Shown here: one piece after another, positions 1 to 9,314 of the stretch
Position numbering within the stretch: position 1 is the first letter of the stretch
Layout of the letters: every line of letters starts with the position of its first letter
Assembly (NCBI GenBank): GCA_947652115.1
Contig: OX393573.1
Location: 2,241,769-2,305,768, forward strand
Direction of reading: 5' to 3'
DNA length: 64,000 bases
Source: Blastomussa wellsi
Taxonomy: Eukaryota; Cnidaria; Anthozoa; Scleractinia; Plerogyridae
The notes under the pieces: generated by a model
Told to the model about the DNA's origin: nothing
The model's input: only the letters and a program-made list of their open reading frames with translations
Databases searched by the model: none
Program-made: the position numbers and the translations under genes

Positions 1-1
1 T

Positions 2-1090
2 TCAATTATTGGTCCAGCGTCCTGTTCTTCTGCCCCAGTGGGACAAGCTCGTAACTTTGCCTCAGGAGGATATTCTACACCCTCTCAAGGATGTAATGCG
101 CCTAGCCGCGTGGCATGTCTCCGGGATAACCTCGAGGTCAGAGGAATTTCTCCAAGGGCAGCCAGCTATGTGCTCAAGTCGTGGCGTCCAGGAACAGAAA
201 AGCAGTATACGGCGGCATGGAAATGTTTTTGTTGCTGGTGTGATAAGAAACAGAGAAATCCTCTTCAAGCAGATCTAATGACAGTTTGTGATTTTCTCAC
301 AGAACAATTTGAGGACCTTAATAAGTCATATAGTACAATTAACTCTTACAGATCTGCATTGTCTTCTATGTTATTGCCTGTAGAAGGATATTCCGTAGGT
401 GAACATCCTATTATTGCTCGCCTTCTTAAGGGGATGTTTCATGTCCGTCCCCCTGAGCCAAGGTATAGTTTTACCTGGGATGTTAATGTTTTGTTAATTT
501 TCTTAGAGTCATGGTTTCCTCTTTCGACTTTAGATATTAAGCAGTTAACACTTAAAACAGCTGCTTTATTGGCTTTAGTTTCGGCTCAGAGAAGCCAAAC
601 GTTGGCAGCATTAAGTATGGAATTTATGAATTCAACTGCCTCTGGTACCCAGTTTGTAGTTAAGAGGCTTCTGAAGTCTTCCAGACCTGGAAAATCTTCA
701 TTGGTAGTTTCATTGCCAGCTTTTCCCGAGAATGGAAAGCTTTGCGCTCATTCAACGTTGTTGCATTACCTAGCTAGGACTGCAGATATAAGACGTTCAC
801 TAAAATCTTCCCAAGTTTTTCTTTCATATGGTAAGCCTTACAAAGTTGTTTCATCTGCAACTATTTCAAGATGGCTTAAAGCTGTATTGTCTCTAGCAGG
901 AATTGATACTAGTATATTTAAGGGTCACAGCTTTAGAGGAGCTTCGACCTCGAAGGCAGTCAGTTTGGGAGTACCCTTAGATCTTATTTTAAAGACGGCT
1001 GACTGGAAAAATGCAGGCACTTTTGCGAAGTTCTATCAAAGAGAGACTTCTACTGTTGACCAGTTTGGCCAGGCTATTCTTACACTGTAG
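2..1090 (+). CDS. Tyrosine recombinase (phage-integrase-like) of a DIRS-type element, 5' truncated by the window edge
   Basis: The frame is open from base 2 to the stop at 1088-1090 with no stop codon, so the true start lies left of the window. An N-terminal helical SAM-like region with a Trp/Cys-rich stretch (WKCFCCWC) precedes the catalytic domain. Catalytic signature residues of tyrosine recombinases are visible: the first Arg in SAQRSQ, the H-x-x-R motif in GHSFRGAS, a Trp in TADWKN, and a candidate nucleophilic Tyr in KFYQRE near the C-terminus. The role is strand exchange during integration of a circular DNA copy. No frameshift or stop is seen, so the copy may be young. It belongs to the mobile element, not to a host gene. 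Confidence 0.85.
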   Translation, partial: SIIGPASCSSAPVGQARNFASGGYSTPSQGCNAPSRVACLRDNLEVRGISPRAASYVLKSWRPGTEKQYTAAWKCFCCWCDKKQRNPLQADLMTVCDFLTEQFEDLNKSYSTINSYRSALSSMLLPVEGYSVGEHPIIARLLKGMFHVRPPEPRYSFTWDVNVLLIFLESWFPLSTLDIKQLTLKTAALLALVSAQRSQTLAALSMEFMNSTASGTQFVVKRLLKSSRPGKSSLVVSLPAFPENGKLCAHSTLLHYLARTADIRRSLKSSQVFLSYGKPYKVVSSATISRWLKAVLSLAGIDTSIFKGHSFRGASTSKAVSLGVPLDLILKTADWKNAGTFAKFYQRETSTVDQFGQAILTL

Positions 1091-1234
1091 TCTTAAGACT
1101 GATGCCGTCTTTGTAAAACGAATAAAGTGCTCATCGTGAAAGCATTTCACTGTATGGTGCTTATTGCTGCGCTCGGGAGCCTGCTTTGAACAATGCAATC
1201 TGAATCCCGCAGGGCGGAGCATTATACGAAAGAG

Positions 1235-1576
1235 AATATAAAATTAGCCAAAGGTTACTTACCTGTAGGATAATTGTGATTCTCTGAGTATAATGCGTAG
1301 CACCAGGGATTCAGATCCCTCCCATTTATTTTCTTCCCACCCTTTAGGGTGGCCCTCGCGCATCCTTGGTTTCAGGTATTGCCCGCTCAAAAGACGACTT
1401 GTGAAGACCGCATGGTGCCTTTTATACGGATCTGATTTACATAACAAAGATCTTTAAACCGTGATGACCTGGTGACTAGCCGTGAAAGAATGCAATCTGA
1501 ATCCCTGGTGCTACGCATTATACTCAGAGAATCACAATTATCCTACAGGTAAGTAACCTTTGGCTAATTTTATATT
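1235..1576. repeat. 82-bp perfect inverted repeat pair at the end of the DIRS-type element
   Basis: Bases 1235-1316 are the exact reverse complement of 1495-1576, with a 178-base spacer. Each arm contains CAG|GTAAGT, a perfect vertebrate-style splice donor, on its outward strand (around 1548 on plus). A diverged part of the arm also occurs just upstream at 1193-1233. The spacer includes a cctcgcgcatcc-type segment with no coding potential. Confidence 0.9.
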
Positions 1577-2025
1577 ATTTCGCACCTATCATTGTTATTA
1601 ATCTTCTTGGATGTAATTAAATATATTTTTACATACATAAGTGCATAGTAACTTTTGTCCATGTTTTGGGTCATTAAAGGCACTTCAAAATACTGGCTTT
1701 CGAGTTATAACTGCTGATATCTTATGAGGTCCAATAATATATCGTGAAATATATTGGATATGGATGTTTCAGATATTCATAAAACAAGTGAAATAATAAG
1801 AAAGAGGTTCGGAATTGTAAGACACAGTTTTATTCTGTTTTTCCGACTTCCCATTTAATTTTTTCCTAGTGTCAATTGAGTCTGTTCCCAACATTGCCAC
1901 TCGCTGTGTGTTTTTGTCTATTCGCTAGGTTTGTTTAAATGGACGCTCTGAACCGAAATATTCGTATTCGTAGTAGAAGCTTTCATGAACCTTGAAACCT
2001 CAGGGCTTGTTTCGTGAGAATATGG

Positions 2026-2961
2026 TCATCTTCCAAAGAAAGATGTACAGCTGAATATGGTCTCTTTGAAGGCTTGACGATAGTTTGTGCTTTGAAAGGC
2101 ATAAATGAAAGGATTTAAGACTGAAGACAGAAGTATAAAGCTCAGTGCGAACACGCTTATCATATTAGACACTGGTCCACGAATTTCAAGTTCTCTCACA
2201 ACTGCAAACGGTGTAAACGATACAATTAAAACTAAAGTCACAATGATGGACAGCTTTATAACCTTTTTCTTCTCTCGCGCGTCCACTTCTAACGGGATGT
2301 TCATTGGCACAATCTGACGTCCAAAATACAGAGTACGAATAATGTGAAAATAACAGAACATTATTACCATTAGAGGAAGAACAATTGCTAAAATGATAGC
2401 GCAAGTCCAGAAAATCATTTGGCTGCGCGTCCCCCATGTTCGGATACATTTAAGCTGCAAATTGTATTCGTCGAAGTAAAGTAACGGAGTGACCGCTGCT
2501 ATCGACAAAATCCAAATAGCGATGATAAAATAACAAATTGCGTGATTTTTTAACTTCAGTCCGTTGCTCAAAGGTTTAACAATAGCATTGTATCGTTCCA
2601 AAGCGATGACAGTGAGTGTTAGAATGGAGCATAAGGACGCTGCCGGGTAAATGGAATTAATCTTGCAAAGGAAGTTACCAAGTGCCATAGCATTCACAGG
2701 AAACGCTCGGGTCGCTCCAACCGTGTATGCCAGCACGTTTGCCATCAAATCAGAAGCGGCCAAGTTTGCCAGTAAGAAGTTAGTCTTGGTGTGAAGATAT
2801 CGCTTTTTCTTTACAACAATAATGACGAGTAGGTTTCCAGCGATGCCAATCGGTAGAAGAACAATCGCTATAAGAAGAAAGGAAACCAAACCGAACATTG
2901 TAACTTGTCTCACATTGGCCCCACTCGAATTCATCTCAGTGGTGTTCGTTGAAAGGTTCAT
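2026..2961 (-). CDS. Rhodopsin-class (class A) G-protein-coupled receptor, intronless
   Basis: 311 residues from the first ATG at 2961; the frame is open ten codons further upstream, but only TTG is available there. Seven hydrophobic segments are visible. Class A landmarks: GN in TM1 (GIAGNLL), LANLAASDL in TM2 with the conserved Asp, a Cys before TM3 (NFLCK) that could pair with the Cys in loop 2 (LKCIRTW), ERY at the end of TM3, Trp in TM4, a basic loop 3 (AREKKKVIK), and NPFIYA in TM7. TM6 has FTPF rather than CWxP. Two N-glycosylation sequons (NLST, NTTE) lie in the extracellular N-terminus. The ligand cannot be told; the family resembles cnidarian peptide or amine-like receptors. It is a single-exon plasma membrane receptor, with no neighbour suggesting an operon or cluster. 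Confidence 0.92.
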   Translation of the reverse strand: MNLSTNTTEMNSSGANVRQVTMFGLVSFLLIAIVLLPIGIAGNLLVIIVVKKKRYLHTKTNFLLANLAASDLMANVLAYTVGATRAFPVNAMALGNFLCKINSIYPAASLCSILTLTVIALERYNAIVKPLSNGLKLKNHAICYFIIAIWILSIAAVTPLLYFDEYNLQLKCIRTWGTRSQMIFWTCAIILAIVLPLMVIMFCYFHIIRTLYFGRQIVPMNIPLEVDAREKKKVIKLSIIVTLVLIVSFTPFAVVRELEIRGPVSNMISVFALSFILLSSVLNPFIYAFQSTNYRQAFKETIFSCTSFFGR

Positions 2962-2991
2962 TGTACGCGTTCCTGTTTTTTCAGAGAGCAA

Positions 2992-5270
2992 GCTTTGAAA
3001 TTACAGAAGGCAAGCCGATGGCAGTGAACTAACGACGGTCAACAACGCTTTTCGCTAGTGATATTTGTATATTAGTCACCAAGGTTGGCCAAGTTATTTT
3101 AAGACACACTGTGGTTTTCGTAGTTAATTGCTTTTAAAAAGGAGCAGTTACTAATGCTTCAAATCACCAAGACGACAATTATAAATGTTAGCCGATTCTT
3201 TTGCAAAAGCTTCGATATTGCCCACCAGAATGTGTTGAAATTTAGAGACAGCACTTCAACATCTACAGCCGAGCTAACTGCTGAATGATATATTGAAATT
3301 GTGCTTAAGCATTACTCGTTATTTTGTCCCCTGGTCAGTTACCACGACAAATCGATTTGTAACCGTGAGTTTTTAAGAACAAGGGTCTGCTAAGGCTGGA
3401 TTACTGCCATAACTAAATATGTCCTTATTTCACAAGTTGATGTAACCACATCATAGAACATCTTTCCGAAAGAGATGGCTAGTACGCCCACTTAAATTCA
3501 TTGCTTGTTTGTACGTGACGTCATCAAACTTGCTTAGTCACTGCATAACCATTGTATAACAGCACAAATATATAAAATCAATGACGAAAGTAATCTTGAC
3601 GAATATTTTCGTACTGATACATGTGAACTGAAAAGATGTGTTCCCAGAGCAGAAAGGGAATAAACACGGTGTTTCGAGCAAAACTCAAACAAACTTCTTT
3701 ACTATGGCCACCACATGCTCTCGAGTACCAAACATCCGGGGAATGAGTGACGTCATGCAACATGTCACAATACAGTGTTTTTTCTTGGGTTGCAAAATAC
3801 ATTGAAATTGGCACACAAAGCTCCAAACCACCACCACAGTTCCAAGGAAAGATGTTATCCTTGTCTTGCCGTATTTAGGTTTTCAAAAGCGAAGTTATTA
3901 CACGACGTTTGAAATATTTTGTCAATAAATTTTATGGTTTTGTCAACGTCAGGATGATTTAATTATCAAAACGCTAGCCGGGTTTAGTCTTGATCGTCTC
4001 AGTCGTGCTCAAAAATCAAAAAGAGCCCGCAACACAAATACTCAATCAAAGAGCCCTTGTCAATAGCCATCTTGATCTCATCGAAAATTGACGAAAATGA
4101 AATATTGACACGGAAATCAGTACATTTTAGATAAACCGGCTACTTTCCCCTCAAACAAAAACAATTAGTGAATAAATAAAATAAGTAAATATATATCTAT
4201 AAGAACATACCTAACTTACATCTTTTTTTCAACACAATAATCTGCATACGCGATTTACAAACGACTAGTTTCGTCCAAGACCTCATCAATTTTAAATCGC
4301 GTATTCAGATCAGTGTGTTGAAAGTAGAATTATGTAAATTCAGTCGTCCTTTATTAAAATGTGGTTAAGTAATACTTTCTTGGTTTCGATAAAAAAAATA
4401 TATATATATAAGAAAAAACATAAGAAAGAAAGGAAAATGGTCGCCTTTGTTCACTATTTTCTAAATTGGAGACCAGCTTTCTCTTTGTCATGCAAATAAA
4501 AGGAAATAAAATATTGTCAACGCAGAGAAAAGGAATATAATATAAAACGCATTTATTTAAGCGTTACGTGTGCACGAGTTTTATTTGAAGAAGAAATATT
4601 CTTGGTTATACGTATATACCCTAGCTAATTTTCACGCGTCCCGTATCGCCTCCACTGCATACGTGAATTGAGAATGTTTTTCCGAAACATTTTTGACTAA
4701 ACCTTAATATACGTTACCAAATTAAAGTAAAAGCAAATTATGGAAACTTTTTTTAAGTCGCGTTCGTTTAAAGATTAGCACATAGACCCGTGGCAGGTGC
4801 AAATTCTTAAGTAACTACTTTGTTGTCAGAAGTGCTTTTAAAATACGTGCATTTATTTTCTCTTATTCCACTATTAAAGATTTGGAAATAAAGATCCTTT
4901 ACGAACTGGTGAGACTTTTTTTCCATCGCCCGGTTGCAATCTCTATCAATCGTATATTTTTTGTTTTTTTGTCTCGTATTTATTCGTACGTAGTTCAGAC
5001 GGACTATATAATTGATCTCGCCTCTCTTTCGCGTTAAAGAAAAGATTATAATCTCTCGACAGATGTCAGGCTCCCGATTGCGAAGAATGTTTTGCTTTCA
5101 GTATGCAAATATTCGCTTACAGCGAGAACAAAAAAACAAAAACAGAGCGTGTTCAGATCATTCATAAGCTTGATCATCTGATCGGCTAAAGAAACTCAAA
5201 TCAATCGTCAAGGATTTCTTTGTCAGTTTTAAAGTTCAACGGCGATTTTTTTTTCTGGATACGAGCAGAA
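2992..5270. other. Intergenic stretch, no gene seen
   Basis: AT-rich sequence between the minus-strand GPCR and the FAM167-like gene, so both genes point away from this block and it probably holds both promoters. Only short random frames are present. A small (TA)n tract lies near 4400-4410. No tRNA, mobile element or conserved exon was recognised. Confidence 0.5.
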
Positions 5271-7288
5271 ATGGATGACGAGCATCTTCAGCTAGCTAAG
5301 CGACACTCTTTTCCTTATATGCAAGTGTACACATGGAATATATTGAAGTCTGGAGCACCCAAAGAAGTTGAAATTCAAATCCCTAAAGTAGATTCTACTC
5401 CTGTTATAAGCTGCGACGGAACAAGCGAAGAGAGGGAAGCTCGTTTAGAGGCCGCTTTATTGTGGATCCGCAAAGAATTGGTAAGTGGGTATAACATGAC
5501 AAGACAAATTTTGTACTGTGCATCTCGAGGTATATTTTTTCTACTGTCTGACTTCTTATCGCATAATTTAGCACGAAATATCGCTTATAGCCTCAGAATT
5601 GGAGCAAAAATAATTTGGTTACAGAGTAAAGAAATTATTTATCCCGCGGCAGGTCAATACGGAACTTATTGTTTCTCCGTCGAGGGTTCGTTTACGTTAG
5701 CGTGGTCTTCATTACAGTGTTCGCCATAACAAACGGGCGATAAGCTTGGTTTCGCATTAAAGGCAAACCGGCCACATGGTAAGGAAACAAAGCAAAAAGC
5801 AGTCACTCTTTAAACTCACAGTAAAATTTCGCAAACATTCTAAAGCGCGCTCTTTCTTTTCGTTTGTTGTTTTTGTTTTGGTAGCTTTAAACTTATGTAA
5901 GGGAGAGGAAGTTTCAATACGACTTCATTGGAAATCGGTGGCCCGAAACGATTTATCTGACCGCACGTACTGCAGAGGCACAACATCGACAAAGCAACTT
6001 GTAATTACAGTGTATTTTGTAATGGCAAACAAAACTTAAACATATCAAATGTGAGTTTTGGGACGTTTAGTCGATGTGAAAACACTAGGCATTAAGTTAT
6101 CGAAATATTGAACAAAAACCACTGTTTCATTGATTACTGGGCACAGGCAGCACAATACAGCAATATTGGCAACCTTTCTTGTGTTAATTTAGCAACCAAA
6201 CTATGAAGCCAGCGACTATACTGTTTATGGAAATTAAAGTTGACCACACTTATTATCCGTTGTTAACCAAACAAGTACAGGCAGGTTTAGCAGCGTGATC
6301 TTTTAATCCTTTTAACAAATGGCGGCGTTAATTGAAAGCTGTTGAAAATACCAACTCTGTCAACACGGTATCTTAAAAGAAAATTATTTTGTCTCACTTG
6401 AATGTCAACAGTTTGTTTACCCAATGGTCACAGTTTATTCCATTTTCAATCTTGCTAGATTCTCCTACTGCTGATTAGAGAAAGAGAGAGGAATAATAAA
6501 TGACTTGAAGCAAGTACTTCAGTGTTCAGTATTTGGCCAATCGCTTTGCTTCGTCTTGTTCTTCCCCCCCTGGAGGGGGTACTTGGCGAGGGGGGAGGGT
6601 TCGGAAAAATATTTTGGTTCCTTTAAAAATAAGTAGAGGCTAAAACGCCAATTTCTGAAAGCATCATCCCAATATTTCCATTTATTTTCCTTCTTTCTCC
6701 ATTTATGTAACGCGCGGTTAGTTTGTTTGTTTTCATATTTTAGAATACACCTGGACGGTTTGTTTGTCGGCGAAATCTGGACATTCCGGAAACAGTGAAA
6801 TTACGTCGATGGTCGGGGATTTTCTTGTCAACCACTACCTCGTCGGTCGAAACGATAAGGCGGGAAAACAGGAAGGGCGATAACCTGCGATCAGGCGTTC
6901 TTTATATTTTTGCAGGCGAGAGTTGATGCATCAGTCCCACAATGCCACGAAAACGCGCAAAATCAATCCCAAAACGCAAAGCGCGCCCTGGGGACGAGAA
7001 AGTGAGAAAGAAAAAAAAAGATCATTGGATTCCTGGATTTGTTTTCATCACATGAATTTCTAAATCCTTCCTTTGTTATTTCCACAGTCAGACATGCGGC
7101 ATCAAGACAAGTACCTTACAAGGCAGTTCATTCAACTAAGAGCAACCATTCAGCGTATTAAAAGCGAGAACAGTTTACTTGACGGCCTGGAAGGTAGCCC
7201 AGATCGACTAAAAGAGCCTTCCTTTCGACACTCGATTCCAGGGCCTACTCTACGTCCGAGTTTTGGGAGGAGTATATCTTACATGTAA
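5271..7288 (+). CDS. FAM167-family protein (two exons: 5271-5480, 7088-7288)
   Basis: Exon 1 (ATG at 5271) ends in phase 0 at RKEL followed by gtaagtg; exon 2 starts after ttccacag at 7088 and ends at TAA 7286-7288. The joined product is 136 residues. Across the junction it reads ALLWIRKEL + SDMRHQDKYL, followed by a Leu/Arg/Lys helix (LTRQFIQLRATIQRIK). This matches the diagnostic C-terminal block of FAM167A/B ([20 protein letters not shown]) in order and spacing, and the protein has a Ser-rich C-terminal tail as in that family. FAM167 proteins are small, soluble and poorly understood; the human FAM167A locus is linked to autoimmunity. The human protein is about 214 residues, so this one is shorter at the N-terminus. 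The intron is 1607 bp. The start could be earlier only by a non-ATG codon. Confidence 0.85.
5481..7087 (+). other. Intron of the FAM167-like gene
   Basis: Starts gtaagtg and ends ccacag. Around 6545-6600 there is a G/C-rich inverted patch (cccccctggaggggg). At 6884-6905 a single half-site reads taacctgcgatcaggcgttc, the same terminal sequence as the small TTAA-flanked element at 63094-63270, so a relic of that family sits here. No other gene is seen. Confidence 0.5.
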
Positions 7289-8345
7289 AAATTAGTGAAC
7301 TTCTGGCAAAGTTAAGTGACATTATTGAACCGAACTGAAATTTTCAGCTTTTTAAAATGTAATGGTGCAACAAGGAAATGGTCTTGCACAAGACTAGAAA
7401 ATTATTTTAACAATTCGTTTAGCCTCACTTTTGATGTCAGTCCATTTTAATGACAGAGATGCATACGGTAAAGAAATACGAATTGTTTATTACATTGAAC
7501 TGAACTGGAATTTTCAACGTCTAAAATACCGTTGTAACAAACAGACTGTCTTGCACCAGACTAGAAAATTATTTTAACTTGTTTAACCTCACTTTCGATG
7601 TCTCTTGTCAATGCTCAATACTTCTGTAATTATGAACATTTACTGCAGTCAAGAACTTGAAGCAATATTAAAGCAGTGTCGTCTAACATTTATTTCATAT
7701 GATCGTACACCTTTTTAACATTTCTTTTTTCAAAGCGCCGTTTCTGATAGTGCCAAATGATATTGTTTCATAATTTATATGGAAATTTATATATAATTCC
7801 AATATTTTATGTAATCTATTGTAAAATTATGATTAAAGAATGAAAAAAAAGCGTAACTTAAAATTTATTCTGAACATAACACAATAACCGAGGTTAAAAT
7901 CATGAAACACTGGCATAAATATTGCATCATGAACAAGGGAATAAAAATATATTAATCAAATCTGTCTTATTTTTTGCTTGCTCGAACTCATCGGAATAAG
8001 TCAGGGCTGGAGAATTTTAATCCTATTTTGTACTAAAACGCGGTAAAATGCTTGCAATATTTTACGGACTATTAACCAACAAAATACTTACTTGCGATAT
8101 AGAACTTCACTGGAATCACGATCTCTCGAACCAAGGAAATTGTTTCGAGAAATACGACAGTTCAAGAAATCGGGGCTAAAATATAAAAATTTCTTTCCGC
8201 ATAGGCTTTGGACTTTCGATATCCATTTCCATCTAGGCATCTTAGTACATGGAAATCGAGTCTGAAAGAGCAGGTCTAGCATTTAACATGTGCTACGACC
8301 ATGAACGCTGTTGACATCCAACAAAGAATCATTCGCAAGATGCAA

Positions 8346-8414
8346 CCTCGTTTCCAGGGTCTGTCTGTCACCGCCCCCAGGGGACGGGAAGGAGAGGACC
8401 CTGGGAACGAGGTC
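8346..8414. repeat. Short hairpin repeat (acctcgtt-ccaggg type)
   Basis: acctcgtttccagggtctgt at the left faces agaggaccctgggaacgag at the right, giving about 20-bp imperfect arms around a GC-rich loop (ccgcccccaggggacgg). It has the form of a small non-autonomous foldback element. It lies downstream of the ZRANB3 stop codon. Confidence 0.6.
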
Positions 8415-9071
8415 GACGCAAGATGCTGGAATCACACAAAAAGTAAATGAATGATTGACTTTTTCAGGTCTTTTCCGTAATGAAAGGCACAGCCAGCAGA
8501 AACTGCTGTCTGCCAATTCAATCAATCCTTCCTTCACACTATCCTAGGTATTTATGCACTATCTATATCATAAACAAAGAGACAAAAGGAGAATGAAATT
8601 AGGCCGTAATGTAGAAGTAAATAAGTGTGCGACGTCCAAAGTAGCAGAGCTTTCTAGTTGGACGCCGCCAATTATTAGTAACCTACAATTATTGGTAACC
8701 TACAAGTTTGATAGCTCTGGCTGGTGAAAACTTGTTTTGGTTAGACTCTGCTTTGAATGAAGAAAGGTAAACCACTTCTGGTTCGAGGCGTCGAGAGGTT
8801 CGAGAGATAAAGATTCCACTATGTAATGTCTGAGAATCGTTTTCTTTCTAGAACGGATAATAATATCCAGTAACTACAATCGTCCTTTGTTTGAAGGCAG
8901 CGATATGGGCAAAACATAGCTATACGTCTTTAGACGACAACTATATAATAACAATTGTGACCCGCACTAAAATAAGAGACCGTATTCCCACTTGTCGCCT
9001 ATCATTACCTAAGAACGTCAAAACGCATTACAATAAACAGAACTAAGTATAACTATGACAAACTTCTTACC

Positions 9072-9243
9072 GTCGCGCATCCATTGAACGTAATTATCCT
9101 CGTTTTCAAACTCTTTTCTCTCTGCACTTATTAGCGCCAATGTGATGTACCCCATAGAGAGCTCCATAGTCAATGTCTTGACGGGGTCTGGACAAGTACT
9201 TCATGTAATATTTCTGTGTGGCGTGCAGCTCGATAACGATTCT
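9072..9243 (-). other. Possible exon of unassigned minus-strand transcript
   Basis: On the minus strand this block has a good acceptor (ccttgttttcag) and a good donor (GACG|GTAAGAAG), only 72 bases past the ZRANB3 stop. One reading gives a 33-residue start MELSMGYITLAL ending NYVQWMRDG in phase 1. Another gives a terminal segment starting IVIELHATQKYY and ending REKRV. I do not recognise either. A second GT-AG-flanked block at about 8090-8187 (ttttatattttag...CGCAAG|gtaagt) is open only in a phase that does not join the first reading. These may be untranslated or alternative 3' exons of ZRANB3, or a separate small gene. Confidence 0.3.
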
Positions 9244-9314
9244 GAAAACAAGGCACAATTATCTCCATAGCAGCAACGTGCTGAGTAGTCTTTGTTCAAA
9301 GAGGCTTCCCTTTA

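Larger units (their letters stand above)
1..1580 (+). mobile_element. 3' part of a DIRS-type tyrosine-recombinase retrotransposon
   Basis: The element enters from the left edge. Seen: an open frame ending in a tyrosine recombinase, then about 150 bp of non-coding sequence, then an 82-bp perfect inverted repeat pair (1235-1316 and 1495-1576). Elements of the DIRS/PAT/Ngaro order integrate with a tyrosine recombinase instead of an integrase and end in unusual split or inverted repeats, which fits this layout. A 15-base string, tgcaatctgaatccc, occurs at 1193-1207 and again at 1491-1505, suggesting a split-repeat arrangement. The gag and reverse transcriptase parts lie outside the window, so the subclass (DIRS, PAT or Ngaro) is not settled, and the exact 3' boundary is approximate. 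Confidence 0.75.
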
